DNA of 64,000 nt from Streptomyces sp. YPW6 (GCF_018866325.1 NZ_CP076457.1:5367001-5431000), one strand, 5' to 3'. Shown: positions 54,444 through 62,813, counted from the first letter of the stretch. Translations and numbers: made by a program. The notes: a model not told the origin generated them from the sequence alone.

Positions 54444-55819
54444 AGAACCGTAGCGACCGCCGCCCCCGGGTGCTGTATCTGGCCTTCTACTTCCCGCCCT
54501 CCCGGGCGAGTGGCGTGTACAGGGCGCGCGCGACAGCCAATTTCCTTGCGGCCAAGGACTGGGACGTCACGGTCTGTGCCGCTCCGCTCGACTTTCTCTA
54601 CGACGTCATCGGATCCGTCGACGAGGAGTTGTCGGAAACCGTCGACCCGAGCATCCGGGTCGAGCGCCCGGCTCTGAACCAGTATTCCTGGCAGCAGGAT
54701 CTGCGAAGCTACAGCCGACTGCGCAGAAGTTTCCCCCTCATGGCGGACCGGCTTCACGAGTTCGGCCAGGAGAAGGTCTTTCCCGAGCGTTACGCGTCGT
54801 GGGCCTGGGCGTCTGTCGCCCGTGCTCTGAAGATGCATGCGCGGAAGCGGTTCGATGTCGTCGTCGCCACCGGGAACCCCTTCGCCTCCTTCGGTGCTGC
54901 GTGGCTGTTCAACCGGCTCACGGGCGTTCCGTATGTCATGGACTACCGGGATTCGTGGACGCTGGACCTGTTCAACGACGAGCCTGCCTTCCCTGAGGGC
55001 GACATTGCCTGGAGCTGGGAGAAGAAGGCTCTGGAGCGCGCGTCCGCATCGGTCTTCGTCAATGAGGCGCTACGGGGATGGCATGCGGAGCGCTACCCGG
55101 AGGTGGCGGACCGGATGATGGTGGTCCCGAACGGCTGGGACGCAGATGTGATCCCGGAGGGATCGGGCACCCGCGCCGGAACCCCGTCCGAAACCGCCGG
55201 CCCGGACGACCCGGAGAAGCCCCTCACGTTCTCCTACCTCGGCACGCTCACCGCGAAGCAACCGGTCGAGGAGATGGCCGAGGCATTCCGGATCGCGCGG
55301 CGGCATCCGGAACTGGCCGGTGCAGAGTTGCAGATCCACGGCCACCTGGGATTCTTCAAGAACAGCCCGCAGTCACTCCTGAAGCGTCTGGGGCTCGACG
55401 ACGCCGCAGAGGAGCGAGGGGACGAGGACACCGGTCTGCGCTACTGCGGTCCGGTGTCCAAGACCGAAGTGGGGGCGGTGTACGAGAACGCGGATGTGCT
55501 TGTCTTCCTCGCCGGGGGCGGAAAGTACGTCACTTCGGGAAAGATCTTCGAGTACATGGCGTTCGGCCACCCCATCGTCTCGGTACACGCTCCGGGCATC
55601 GCCGCCCAGGACGTGCTCGACGGGTACCCGCTCTGGTTCAACGCGAACAGCCTTGACCCCGAGGCCCTGGCGGCGACCATGATCGCCGCGGGCAAGGCGG
55701 CTCGCGACCTCGACCCGGAGCAGCGCGAAACAGCTCGCCGGCACGCGGACACCTACACCCGCGAAGCCGTTCTCGTACCGTTCGAGGAGCGTCTGCGGGA
55801 GATAGTCGCGAAGCCCTGA
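54440..55819 (+). CDS. Family 4-like glycosyltransferase
   Basis: 459 residues. N-terminal domain VLYLAFYFPPSRASGVYRAR, FDVVVATGNPFASFGAAW and YVMDYRDSWTLDLFN. C-terminal domain TFSYLGTLTAKQPVEEMAEA, LQIHGHLGFFK, YCGPVSKTEVGAVY and ADVLVFLAGGGKYVTSGKIFEYMAFGHPIV, the nucleotide-sugar binding block with the conserved Glu. This is the WbuB/colanic-type GT4 layout that begins LYLAFYFPP. ATG 54440 overlaps the previous stop by four bases. Last gene of a three-gene run (52614-55819), ending at a strong terminator. Confidence 0.9.
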   Translation: MKNRSDRRPRVLYLAFYFPPSRASGVYRARATANFLAAKDWDVTVCAAPLDFLYDVIGSVDEELSETVDPSIRVERPALNQYSWQQDLRSYSRLRRSFPLMADRLHEFGQEKVFPERYASWAWASVARALKMHARKRFDVVVATGNPFASFGAAWLFNRLTGVPYVMDYRDSWTLDLFNDEPAFPEGDIAWSWEKKALERASASVFVNEALRGWHAERYPEVADRMMVVPNGWDADVIPEGSGTRAGTPSETAGPDDPEKPLTFSYLGTLTAKQPVEEMAEAFRIARRHPELAGAELQIHGHLGFFKNSPQSLLKRLGLDDAAEERGDEDTGLRYCGPVSKTEVGAVYENADVLVFLAGGGKYVTSGKIFEYMAFGHPIVSVHAPGIAAQDVLDGYPLWFNANSLDPEALAATMIAAGKAARDLDPEQRETARRHADTYTREAVLVPFEERLREIVAKP

Positions 55820-55852
55820 GGGGCGGGCCGGATCTCCTTCCACAGAAGTCGA

Positions 55853-55895
55853 AAGGTGTGGGCCCCGACCGTAATCCGGTCGGGGCCCACACCTT
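55853..55895. terminator. Perfect bidirectional terminator
   Basis: AAGGTGTGGGCCCCGACC (55853-55870) pairs without mismatch with GGTCGGGGCCCACACCTT (55878-55895) over a seven-base loop; CTTGTGTTT follows on the plus strand. It serves both convergent glycosyltransferase genes. Confidence 0.95.
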
Positions 55896-55913
55896 CTTGT
55901 GTTTCCGGTGGAC

Positions 55914-58166
55914 TCAGCCCTCGACCGGGGCGTAGAGCTCGCGATCGAGATTCGTCGTCACCGTCAGATTCGGGTGGGCCTTCGCCCACTTCCAGCCAGT
56001 GACCGTGCTGTTGACGTCGCAGACGAAAACATGGTCGGTCAGGTCCAGTCGAAGCTCCGGCAGGACGTCCCGCTTGGCGATACGGGAGAGAATCTGTGGC
56101 CGAATTTCCGCGTACCCGCGGTTGAAGATCTTTTTATGGAAAGCGTCGGCGGCTTTGGTGTGTGTGCGTTGCACAGCGGCCACCATGATTTCCGGTGTGA
56201 CGGTGGTCCGTCGCTTCTTGGCGGCGGCCCGCGCCTTGCGTAGAACTGCACGCGGGGCGCGGTAGACCAGGAAGCGTTCTCCGCGGGGCACGCGCAGCTT
56301 CTTCTCGGACTTTTCGATACTCACCAAATGAACCCGGGAATCCATGCGGGTCCGGCTCCACACGGACGTCTTGGCGGTCACCACGGTCACGTGCACGCCG
56401 CGTTCCACGAGATGGTTGGCGTACGCGGCCACGCGGCGCGCCTTGGGCGGCGCCAGGGCGAGGAGCACCGCCCGGCCGACCGGCTCCCCGGGCGTGGGTC
56501 GGCCGACGGGTGCCTCGGCCAGGGATTCGGCCGGCACTTCGGACTCCGCCGGGACCTCTTCCGCGTCGTCCGCGTTCAGTGCTTCCGCGCTCTCGGGAAC
56601 CGTCGGTGGCAACGGCCGGTCCAGGTAGACGTTCATCAACTGCTCGGACACGGCAGCGCTTCCGTAACGCCGCAGGAGGCTTTCACGTGCGGCGGGAAGG
56701 TCAAGCTCGCCGACCCGCGAGCGCAGTTGCCAGTACGCGTCGACGATGACCTGGGGGTCGTCGTCGACATCCATCAGCGCACCCGCCTGCCGGTCGATCC
56801 CGGCAAGGGTTTCCTCGGGGCCGCGGCTGCGTGTGACCAGGACCGGCAGGCCCGCGGCTACCGCCTCAACGATGGTCATGCCGAACGTCTCGATCTTGCT
56901 CGCGTGCACCAGAAGGTCGTGCTGATGCATGAGGTCGTTGACCTGGTCGGGGGAGACGGGCGGTGCGATGCGAAAGCGGCCTTCCAGTCCCAGCTCCAGA
57001 CCGCGGGCGCGCAGCGTCTCCTCCAGCGAACCGCTGCCCACCATGGTGAGTGTCGCGGCGGGCTCCTCCTTCGCGACCGAGGCGAAGGCCTCCAGGAGCT
57101 CACTCACACCCTTGTGCTTGACCAGTCGGCCGACATACAGCCAGCTGAGCAGATCAGAAGAGCGCTCAGAACTCGACGGAAAAGCGTCGAAGTCGATGAC
57201 GTTCGGAACGATGCGCAGCTTGTGCGCGAAATCCGGGAATTCTCTCGCGATCTGATCGCGAAGATATGCGCTGACACAGAGGAATGCATCGGCTCGTTGC
57301 AGTACATCGCGGTAGAGCGACCGAGCCGCAGGTTGCGAGAACACCTTGTTCAGGAAAGTGGCGTGCTCGGTGACGACGATGCGAGCGTCGGCGCGAGCCA
57401 GCCGCATGGCCAGCACGCCGCCGTAGATACCGGCATGCGCGTGCACGACCGGAGCCTCGATGCGACCTGTGGGCAAGGCGTTCTTCAGTGCCCGCTCCTG
57501 GGCGGCGAGCCACGGGGCGTAGTTCTTGCGGTGGATCAGCGGTACGGGGACCCGGAGCAACCGTCCCTCCGGTGTGTCCAGGACGGGAACGAGTTCCCTG
57601 CGCTCCTGCAGACGGTCCGTCGTGATCTTGATGGCGTCGTTGAGGGGGGCGTCGGCGCGACCGGACCAATCCTCGGTATGCAGGATTGTCACCCGGTCGA
57701 AATTGTCCGCGACGCTGCGGGTCGCCATCTTCACGAAGGCGCCGGCGTACGGGTTGTTGGGCGAGGGGTACCAAGGTGTGACCACTGCGAGGTCCGCGGG
57801 CTCCGGAACGCGGTCGCCATGGTCGTAGGGCTCCATCCGCAGGGTGACGTCGGGCCTGCGCCTGGCCAGCCGCCAAGCGGCCGGGATCGCCTGCGCGTCC
57901 CCTGCGACGATGGTGTCGACCCTGGCGGCAGCGCCGGACGTCAGGCGCTTGGCCGACCGCTGGACAGAGCCCTGGGCATCAGGCGACAGGCGGATGATCT
58001 CTACGCCCTCGATGCCGGAGAGGTCCGACAGGACGTCCGACCACGCGTCCGTGTCCGGAGCAGCCAGAACGACCTGGCTTCCCGACGTGGCCAGCCTCTT
58101 CACGTGCTCGTGTGCAGCAAGTACGCGATAGCTGCCAAGAGCGAGATAGAGCACGTGGCTGTTCAT
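55914..58166 (-). CDS. Tripartite glycosyltransferase: small domain, GT4, small domain
   Basis: 750 residues. Residues 1-120: Rossmann-like half (MNSHVLYLALGSYRVLAAHE, VDTIVAGDAQAIPAAWRLAR). 124-515: complete GT4 (LAVVTPWYPSPNNPYAGAFV, VHAHAGIYGG, VTEHATFLNKVF, YVGRLVKHKG, E426-x7-E434 in IETFGMTIVEAVAAGLP). 516-563: acidic Pro/Glu/Ala linker. 564-750: second small domain (VGRAVLLALAPPKARRVAAY, VTVVTAKTSVW, HKKIFNRGYAEIRPQ). The middle is paralogous to the 52614 protein and the last part to the 53868 protein. AAAGGAAG precedes ATG 58166. Codon use is less GC-biased than in core genes. Possibly a two-site transferase or a polymerising enzyme; this is inference. Confidence 0.9.
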   Translation of the reverse strand: MNSHVLYLALGSYRVLAAHEHVKRLATSGSQVVLAAPDTDAWSDVLSDLSGIEGVEIIRLSPDAQGSVQRSAKRLTSGAAARVDTIVAGDAQAIPAAWRLARRRPDVTLRMEPYDHGDRVPEPADLAVVTPWYPSPNNPYAGAFVKMATRSVADNFDRVTILHTEDWSGRADAPLNDAIKITTDRLQERRELVPVLDTPEGRLLRVPVPLIHRKNYAPWLAAQERALKNALPTGRIEAPVVHAHAGIYGGVLAMRLARADARIVVTEHATFLNKVFSQPAARSLYRDVLQRADAFLCVSAYLRDQIAREFPDFAHKLRIVPNVIDFDAFPSSSERSSDLLSWLYVGRLVKHKGVSELLEAFASVAKEEPAATLTMVGSGSLEETLRARGLELGLEGRFRIAPPVSPDQVNDLMHQHDLLVHASKIETFGMTIVEAVAAGLPVLVTRSRGPEETLAGIDRQAGALMDVDDDPQVIVDAYWQLRSRVGELDLPAARESLLRRYGSAAVSEQLMNVYLDRPLPPTVPESAEALNADDAEEVPAESEVPAESLAEAPVGRPTPGEPVGRAVLLALAPPKARRVAAYANHLVERGVHVTVVTAKTSVWSRTRMDSRVHLVSIEKSEKKLRVPRGERFLVYRAPRAVLRKARAAAKKRRTTVTPEIMVAAVQRTHTKAADAFHKKIFNRGYAEIRPQILSRIAKRDVLPELRLDLTDHVFVCDVNSTVTGWKWAKAHPNLTVTTNLDRELYAPVEG

Positions 58167-58396
58167 CGACTTCCTTTCACTCGGTCACCTGGCTCCACGA
58201 AACGGCCGTCTCCGCCAGGGCGCGCATCCTCGCGGTGCAGCACCCATCAGACTATCGAACGCTTATGTCAGAAAAGCTCATGTTCTGGGCTGATCAAAGG
58301 ATGAGCGGGTGTGTGGGCGCACTTCTTCCCGAAACGCCGGATGCAGGGGACGCATCGGCCCAGGGGCGCGTCCGGCCCTGATCCGCCGGACACGCC

Positions 58397-58999
58397 CTAG
58401 CCGTGGCGCTCCCTGAGCACGCCGTCCTTCTCGTCGTACAGCGCAGCGCTCTGCGGGCACTCCCACAGCCCCGGCTCGCCCTCCCGCTCGACCAGCCGGA
58501 CCCCGCTGCGGCCGACCCAGCCGATCTGCCGGGCGGGCACGCCGACGACCAGTCCGAAGTCCGGGACGTCCTTGGTGACCACGGCGCCGGCCGCGACCAT
58601 CGCCCACCGACCGATCCGGACCGGCGCGACGCAGACCGACCGGGCGCCGAGCGAGGCGCCCTCGGCGACCTTCACGCCGACGGCTTCCCAGTCGCCGCCG
58701 CGCTTCTGCTTGCCGTCCGGGTCGACCGAGCGCGGGTTGTGATCGTTGGTGAGGACGACGGCGGGGCCGACGAAGACGCCGTCGCCGAGCTCGGCGGGCT
58801 CGTACACGAGAGCGTAGTTCTGCAGCTTCACGTTGGCACCGATGCGCACACCCGTGCCGACATAGGCACCGCGGCCGACGACGCAGCCCTCACCGAGCTT
58901 GGCTCCCTCGCGGATCTGCGCCAGCTCCCAGACGCTGGAGCCGTCCCCGATCTCGGCGGTCTCGTCGACCTGGGCGGTGGGCTGGACCCTGTAGTTCAC
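58397..58999 (-). CDS. Left-handed beta-helix N-acetyltransferase (WbpD-like)
   Basis: 200 residues of hexapeptide repeats: AEIGDGSSVWELAQIREGAK, LGEGCVVGRGAYVGTGVRIG, then the WbpD/WlbB-type block VKLQNYALVYEPAELGDGVF and VGPAVVLTNDHNPRS with the catalytic His in NDHNPR. The acetyl-CoA binding turns end with VTKDVPDFGLVVGVPARQIGW. WbpD acetylates the 3-amino group of UDP-2-acetamido-3-amino-uronate, completing the pathway suggested by the other island genes. GTG 58999 with GAAAGG eight bases upstream. Separated by 230 bases from the GT gene ahead of it on the same strand; promoter not identified. Confidence 0.92.
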   Translation of the reverse strand: MNYRVQPTAQVDETAEIGDGSSVWELAQIREGAKLGEGCVVGRGAYVGTGVRIGANVKLQNYALVYEPAELGDGVFVGPAVVLTNDHNPRSVDPDGKQKRGGDWEAVGVKVAEGASLGARSVCVAPVRIGRWAMVAAGAVVTKDVPDFGLVVGVPARQIGWVGRSGVRLVEREGEPGLWECPQSAALYDEKDGVLRERHG

Positions 59000-59078
59000 G
59001 GCATATGCCTTTCGGAGAGCTGATGCGCCCGGAAAGCATAAAGGCCCTGCCCACCGGCCCGTTCGCTGGAGTGAGCTG

Positions 59079-60926
59079 TCAGATGATGGGGCCCATCCAG
59101 TGCTTCACCGGTGCCTTGACGCCGGTTCCGGTGCTGGAGAACGTGAACACGGTGTCGATCCGGCGGCCGTCGGGAGTGGTCCCGGCGCGGTAGAGGACCC
59201 CGATGTCGTCCTTGCCGTCCTTGTTGAAGTCACCGGACACGGGCTGGCTCGCTTCCCAGGTGAAGGAACCGGTGCTGGTCCACACCTCCTTGGGTGCGGC
59301 GAAGACCGTGCCGTTGCTGGTGAAGGTGAAGAGGGCGGCCTGGCGCACACCGGTCTCCGAGGTGCCGCGGTTGTAGAGGACGGCGACGTCGTCCTTGCCG
59401 TCTCCGTTGTAGTCGCCGGAGGTGACCTTGCTCTTGCTCCAGGTGAACCCGCCGGTGGTGGTCCAGGTCTTGCGCGGGTTGTCGAAGGTGGTTCCGTTGC
59501 TGGTGAAGGTGTAGAGGGAGGACACGTTGCCGGTGTCGGACGTGCCGGTGTCGTAGAGGACGGCGACGTCGTCCTTGCCGTCTCCGTTGTAGTCGCCGGA
59601 GGTGACCTTGCTCTTGCTCCAGGTGAACCCGCCGGTGGTGGTCCAGGTCTTGCGCGGGTTGTCGAAGGTGGTTCCGTTGCTGGTGAAGGTGTAGAGGGAG
59701 GACACGTTGCCGGTGTCGGACGTGCCGGTGTCGTAGAGGACGGCGACGTCGTCCTTGCCGTCTCCGTTGTAGTCGCCGGAGGTGACCTTGCTCTTGCTCC
59801 AGGTGAACCCGCCGGTCGTGGTCCAGGTCTTCTGCGGTGCGCGGAAGCCGGCGCCGGTGCTGGCGAAGGTGTAGAGCGAGGTGATGTTGCCGGTTTCGGA
59901 CGACCCGGTGTCGTACAGGACCGCTATGTCGTCCTTGCCGTCGCCGGTGTAGTCACCCGAGGTCAGCCGGCTCTTGCTCCAGGTGAAGCCGCCCGGCGTG
60001 CTCCACACCTTCTCGGGCTCGCCGAAGCCCGAGGCGGTGCCGTAGAAGGCGAAGAGCGACACCCGGTTCTTGCCCGTGGTGGAGGTGCCGTTGTCGTAGA
60101 ACGCGGCGATGTCCTCGCGGCCGTCGCCGTTGAAGTCGCCGGAGGCTGCCTGGGAGCCCTGCGGCAGTCCGCGGACCTGGGTGACCCATTCGATGACATC
60201 GTCGGTGCGGGTCTCGACGGCGTCGCCCCGAGTCGCGTCGGACCCGAAGCAGCCCGCTTGCCAGGAGGCGCTGTGGACGGCGGCGAGCAGGACCTTGCCG
60301 TCCTGCTCCCGCAGGGCGGGGCCGCCCGCGTCCCCCTTGCAGATCGTGCCTCCGTCACGGGTGACGGCCACCGTCGTCGCACCGGTCGCGGTCACGGCGA
60401 ACGCCCCCGCGTGCAGCCGGTCGGGAACCCAGGCCGTCGCGGTGCGCCCGTAGCCCAGGGCCCGCAGGCTCTCGCCGTCCACCGGGGCCGAGTCCGCCAG
60501 AAGGACCGGGGCGATGTCGGTCACGGGGCGGGCCAGCTTGGCCATCACCAGGTCGCGGTCGGAGCGCGGGACGAGCTCGGTGACCTCGACGACCTGGCCA
60601 CCGGTACCGGTCAGGTGTGTACGCCCGATGGTCGCGGTGGTCTTCAGCGCCGGGGCGCCGGCGGGTATCGGGTATGCGGGCTGCCCGGCGGCCGCGAAAC
60701 AACTGCTCGCGGTCAGGATCCACTGGGCGTCGACCAGCGAACCGGTGCAGGCGCGCTTCGCGTCCCCTTCACCGATGCTCAGGTGCGCGGCGAACGTGTA
60801 CGTGTCGTCGGTGACCCCGTCACCGATCACGGCCGTCGCGGGGGAGGAGAGAGTGAGGGCGCCGACTGCCGAGGCCGCGGCGAGTCCGACGAAGAACCGT
60901 GAGCGAAGAGGCCGTCTCAAGTGCAT
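59079..60926 (-). CDS. Secreted degenerate trypsin-like protein with six FG-GAP/VCBS repeats
   Basis: 615 residues. Signal peptide 1-32 (RRPLRSRFFVGLAAASAVGAL, cleavage near ATA). A chymotrypsin fold (about 33-250) has SLVDAQWILTASSCF, RSDRDLVMAKL and CKGDAGGPAL. The His57 position is S75 and the Ser195 position is A200; only Asp (D125) remains, so it cannot be a normal serine protease. Residues 258-615 hold six repeats of about 60 residues with calcium-loop motifs (GDFNGDGRED, GDYNGDGKDD), predicted to form a beta propeller. Two repeats are identical at DNA level. AAGGAA precedes ATG 60926. Likely a binding or adhesive extracellular protein. Confidence 0.9.
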   Translation of the reverse strand: MHLRRPLRSRFFVGLAAASAVGALTLSSPATAVIGDGVTDDTYTFAAHLSIGEGDAKRACTGSLVDAQWILTASSCFAAAGQPAYPIPAGAPALKTTATIGRTHLTGTGGQVVEVTELVPRSDRDLVMAKLARPVTDIAPVLLADSAPVDGESLRALGYGRTATAWVPDRLHAGAFAVTATGATTVAVTRDGGTICKGDAGGPALREQDGKVLLAAVHSASWQAGCFGSDATRGDAVETRTDDVIEWVTQVRGLPQGSQAASGDFNGDGREDIAAFYDNGTSTTGKNRVSLFAFYGTASGFGEPEKVWSTPGGFTWSKSRLTSGDYTGDGKDDIAVLYDTGSSETGNITSLYTFASTGAGFRAPQKTWTTTGGFTWSKSKVTSGDYNGDGKDDVAVLYDTGTSDTGNVSSLYTFTSNGTTFDNPRKTWTTTGGFTWSKSKVTSGDYNGDGKDDVAVLYDTGTSDTGNVSSLYTFTSNGTTFDNPRKTWTTTGGFTWSKSKVTSGDYNGDGKDDVAVLYNRGTSETGVRQAALFTFTSNGTVFAAPKEVWTSTGSFTWEASQPVSGDFNKDGKDDIGVLYRAGTTPDGRRIDTVFTFSSTGTGVKAPVKHWMGPII

Positions 60927-61026
60927 GTGATGTGTTCCTTGCCGATCGGAGCGTAGAAGGCTGAGAAGCTGAGAAGCAGACCCGGCAGCGGGCCTCCGAG
61001 GAGGGCCGGTGCACAGGTCGAGCGTG

Positions 61027-61530
61027 TTAGGACGAGGTGGAGAGTTCCACCAGGACGTGGTCCCGGCCCTCCGGGTCCGCGCTTTCGCCGACGCCCTTCC
61101 ACTCGTTCTTCGCGACGGAGACGTTCTGCTCGTCGTTCGCGGCGGTCAGCGTGACGTCGGTCGCGTGCGACGCCGCGCCCTTGATGCCGTAGACCGTGGG
61201 GATCTCCAGGGTGAGTCGGCCCGTCGCCCCCGTGACGTTGAAGCAGATCCGGCCCTTGTCACGCGAGTACACCTCCAGGAAGCTCCCGCCGGGGGCGCAG
61301 TCCGCGAGGGTGATGTGACCGTCGCCGCGCTTGAGGACGATGCCGAGGTCCGCCTCGATCCCGGCCGCGCCGGGGTAGGCGAAGTCCTCGACGGCGTACG
61401 GGGGAAGCTCGTTCGCGACGGCCGCCGCGGACCCGCTTCGGGGTTCCTGCGCATGGGCCACGGTGACTGCCCCCGCGACGCAGGCGGCGGCCGCCACACC
61501 GGTGGCGACCGCGCGTCGTGCGGAAATCAT
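61027..61530 (-). CDS. Small exported protein of unknown function
   Basis: 167 residues. Signal peptide about 1-27 (ISARRAVATGVAAAACVAGA, cleavage after AHA). The mature part is a beta-rich domain with two cysteines (ADCAPGG, ICFNVTG) that may form a disulfide; it ends DHVLVELSTSS. No enzymatic motif visible. ATG 61530 has AAAGG seven bases upstream. It lies just upstream of the degenerate protease gene on the same strand (about 100-base gap), so the two may be co-expressed. Operator-like palindromes occur about 210-270 bases upstream. Confidence 0.8.
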   Translation of the reverse strand: MISARRAVATGVAAAACVAGAVTVAHAQEPRSGSAAAVANELPPYAVEDFAYPGAAGIEADLGIVLKRGDGHITLADCAPGGSFLEVYSRDKGRICFNVTGATGRLTLEIPTVYGIKGAASHATDVTLTAANDEQNVSVAKNEWKGVGESADPEGRDHVLVELSTSS

Positions 61531-62183
61531 GATGCTGCCTTTCGTTCACAGAGAGGTGCGGTGCTCTCCTGCTGGATATCCGGAGGTGCGCTCGTACGGT
61601 CGTGACCCCGGAAACGTCTTGATCGAGGGGACCGGTGCCACGACGCGACCCATCCGATACCTCCAGCGCTGCCTCCCCCCAAGAGCAGCCGCGCCGCGAG
61701 CCAAAACGCACATCCCTCCTTTCGGGGATGTATCGATAGGAAACGCGTATTTCCCTCAACTACCGCGGATATTGGTGGTGGTGAAGGGAAACGATGCGTT
61801 TCCTGTGGCTCCGCGGAAACATTACATGGACCCCACATGTGCTCACCGGTCATCAAGGATCTGCCCTCAAGCGGTGCTGAGGGCAGGGCGGGATGACCTC
61901 GCCGAGAGGTATGACGCCGGAGCTCGAAGGGCGGACTCCGTAGGGTCGGCGCAGCACCTGGGACTCTTCCCGTCCCGGTTTGACCCCCACACCCCCGCCC
62001 CGTAACCTTGACCCTCGGTGTGTTTCCTTAACGCGCCTACCCCTGAGCACATCCCTCCCGGTCACGGTCGGTGTTCGCGCCGTCCGTCGGGAGAGGCCGC
62101 TCATCCTTCCGGATCGACACGGGCCCCGGCCCGTGCGGGCGGCTGGCATCAGGGGTTCCGTTCCGAGCGAGAGAGAGATCCGC
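61531..62183. promoter_or_regulatory. 653-base divergent region before rplU, with operator-like palindromes and rplU promoter
   Basis: No gene. At 61739-61754 GGAAA-CGCGTA-TTTCC and at 61787-61803 GGAAAC-GATGC-GTTTCC are two inverted repeats that can also pair with each other; they lie in an AT-richer stretch and resemble operators or a large hairpin. For rplU, TTGACC (61980-61985) and TAACCT (62003-62008) with a 17-base spacer form a near-consensus housekeeping promoter. The following leader of about 170 bases could carry ribosomal-protein autoregulation, but I recognise no named motif. Confidence 0.6.
61980..62008 (+). promoter_or_regulatory. Housekeeping promoter of rplU-rpmA
   Basis: TTGACC and TAACCT separated by exactly 17 bases, 175 bases before rplU; the best promoter match in the window. 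Confidence 0.75.
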
Positions 62184-62504
62184 GTGTACGCCATCGTGCG
62201 CAGCGGTGGTCGCCAGCACAAGGTTGCTGTCGGCGACATCGTTGAGGTTGACAAGATTTCCACTGCCAAGGTTGGCGACACGGTCGAGCTCTCGACCCTG
62301 CTCGTTGTCGACGGTGACTCGGTCACCAGCGACCCGTGGGTGCTGGACGGCATCAAGGTCACGGCCGAGATCGTGGACCACCACAAGGGCGCGAAGATCG
62401 ACATCCTTCGCTACAAGAACAAGACCGGCTACCGCCGCCGCCAGGGTCACCGCCAGCAGTACACGGCGATCAAGGTCACCGGTATCCCCACGGCTGCGAA
62501 GTAA
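62184..62504 (+). CDS. rplU: 50S ribosomal protein L21
   Basis: 106 residues from GTG 62184 with GAGAGAGAG upstream. YAIVRSGGRQHKVAVGDIVEVD is the L21 N-terminus and KNKTGYRRRQGHRQQYT the conserved basic C-terminal block that binds 23S rRNA. The frame is open upstream but the family start is clear. First gene of rplU-rpmA-obg; rpmA follows after 14 bases. Confidence 0.98.
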   Translation: MYAIVRSGGRQHKVAVGDIVEVDKISTAKVGDTVELSTLLVVDGDSVTSDPWVLDGIKVTAEIVDHHKGAKIDILRYKNKTGYRRRQGHRQQYTAIKVTGIPTAAK

Positions 62505-62518
62505 GGGACTGAGAACAC

Positions 62519-62776
62519 ATGGCACACAAGAAGGGCGCATCGTCCACTCGGAACGGGCGCGATTCCAATGCTCAGCGGCTCGGCGTGAAGCGCTTCGGCG
62601 GTCAGGCCGTCAACGCCGGTGAGATCCTGGTCCGCCAGCGCGGCACCCACTTCCACCCCGGCGCGGGCGTCGGCCGTGGCGGCGACGACACGCTGTTCGC
62701 GCTGACCGCCGGTGCGGTGGAGTTCGGCACGCACCGCGGCCGCAAGGTCGTGAACATCGTTCCGCTCGCCGTCTGA
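62519..62776 (+). CDS. rpmA: 50S ribosomal protein L27
   Basis: 85 residues. MAHKKGASSTRNGRDSNAQR followed by LGVKRFGGQ is the standard L27 N-terminus, with no Firmicutes-type cleaved leader; its tail reaches the peptidyl transferase centre. GTHFHPGAGVGRGGDDTLFA is the second conserved block. Fourteen bases after rplU, so co-transcribed. Confidence 0.98.
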   Translation: MAHKKGASSTRNGRDSNAQRLGVKRFGGQAVNAGEILVRQRGTHFHPGAGVGRGGDDTLFALTAGAVEFGTHRGRKVVNIVPLAV

Positions 62777-62813
62777 GTTCTCTCGACGCGCGCAGAACGG
62801 CACACAGCACCTT

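Noticed and set aside
46261..58999. Prophage or integrative element at the glycan island
   Set aside because: No integrase, transposase or attachment-site repeat was seen; tRNA genes are 29 kb away. Acquisition by homologous flanks is more likely.
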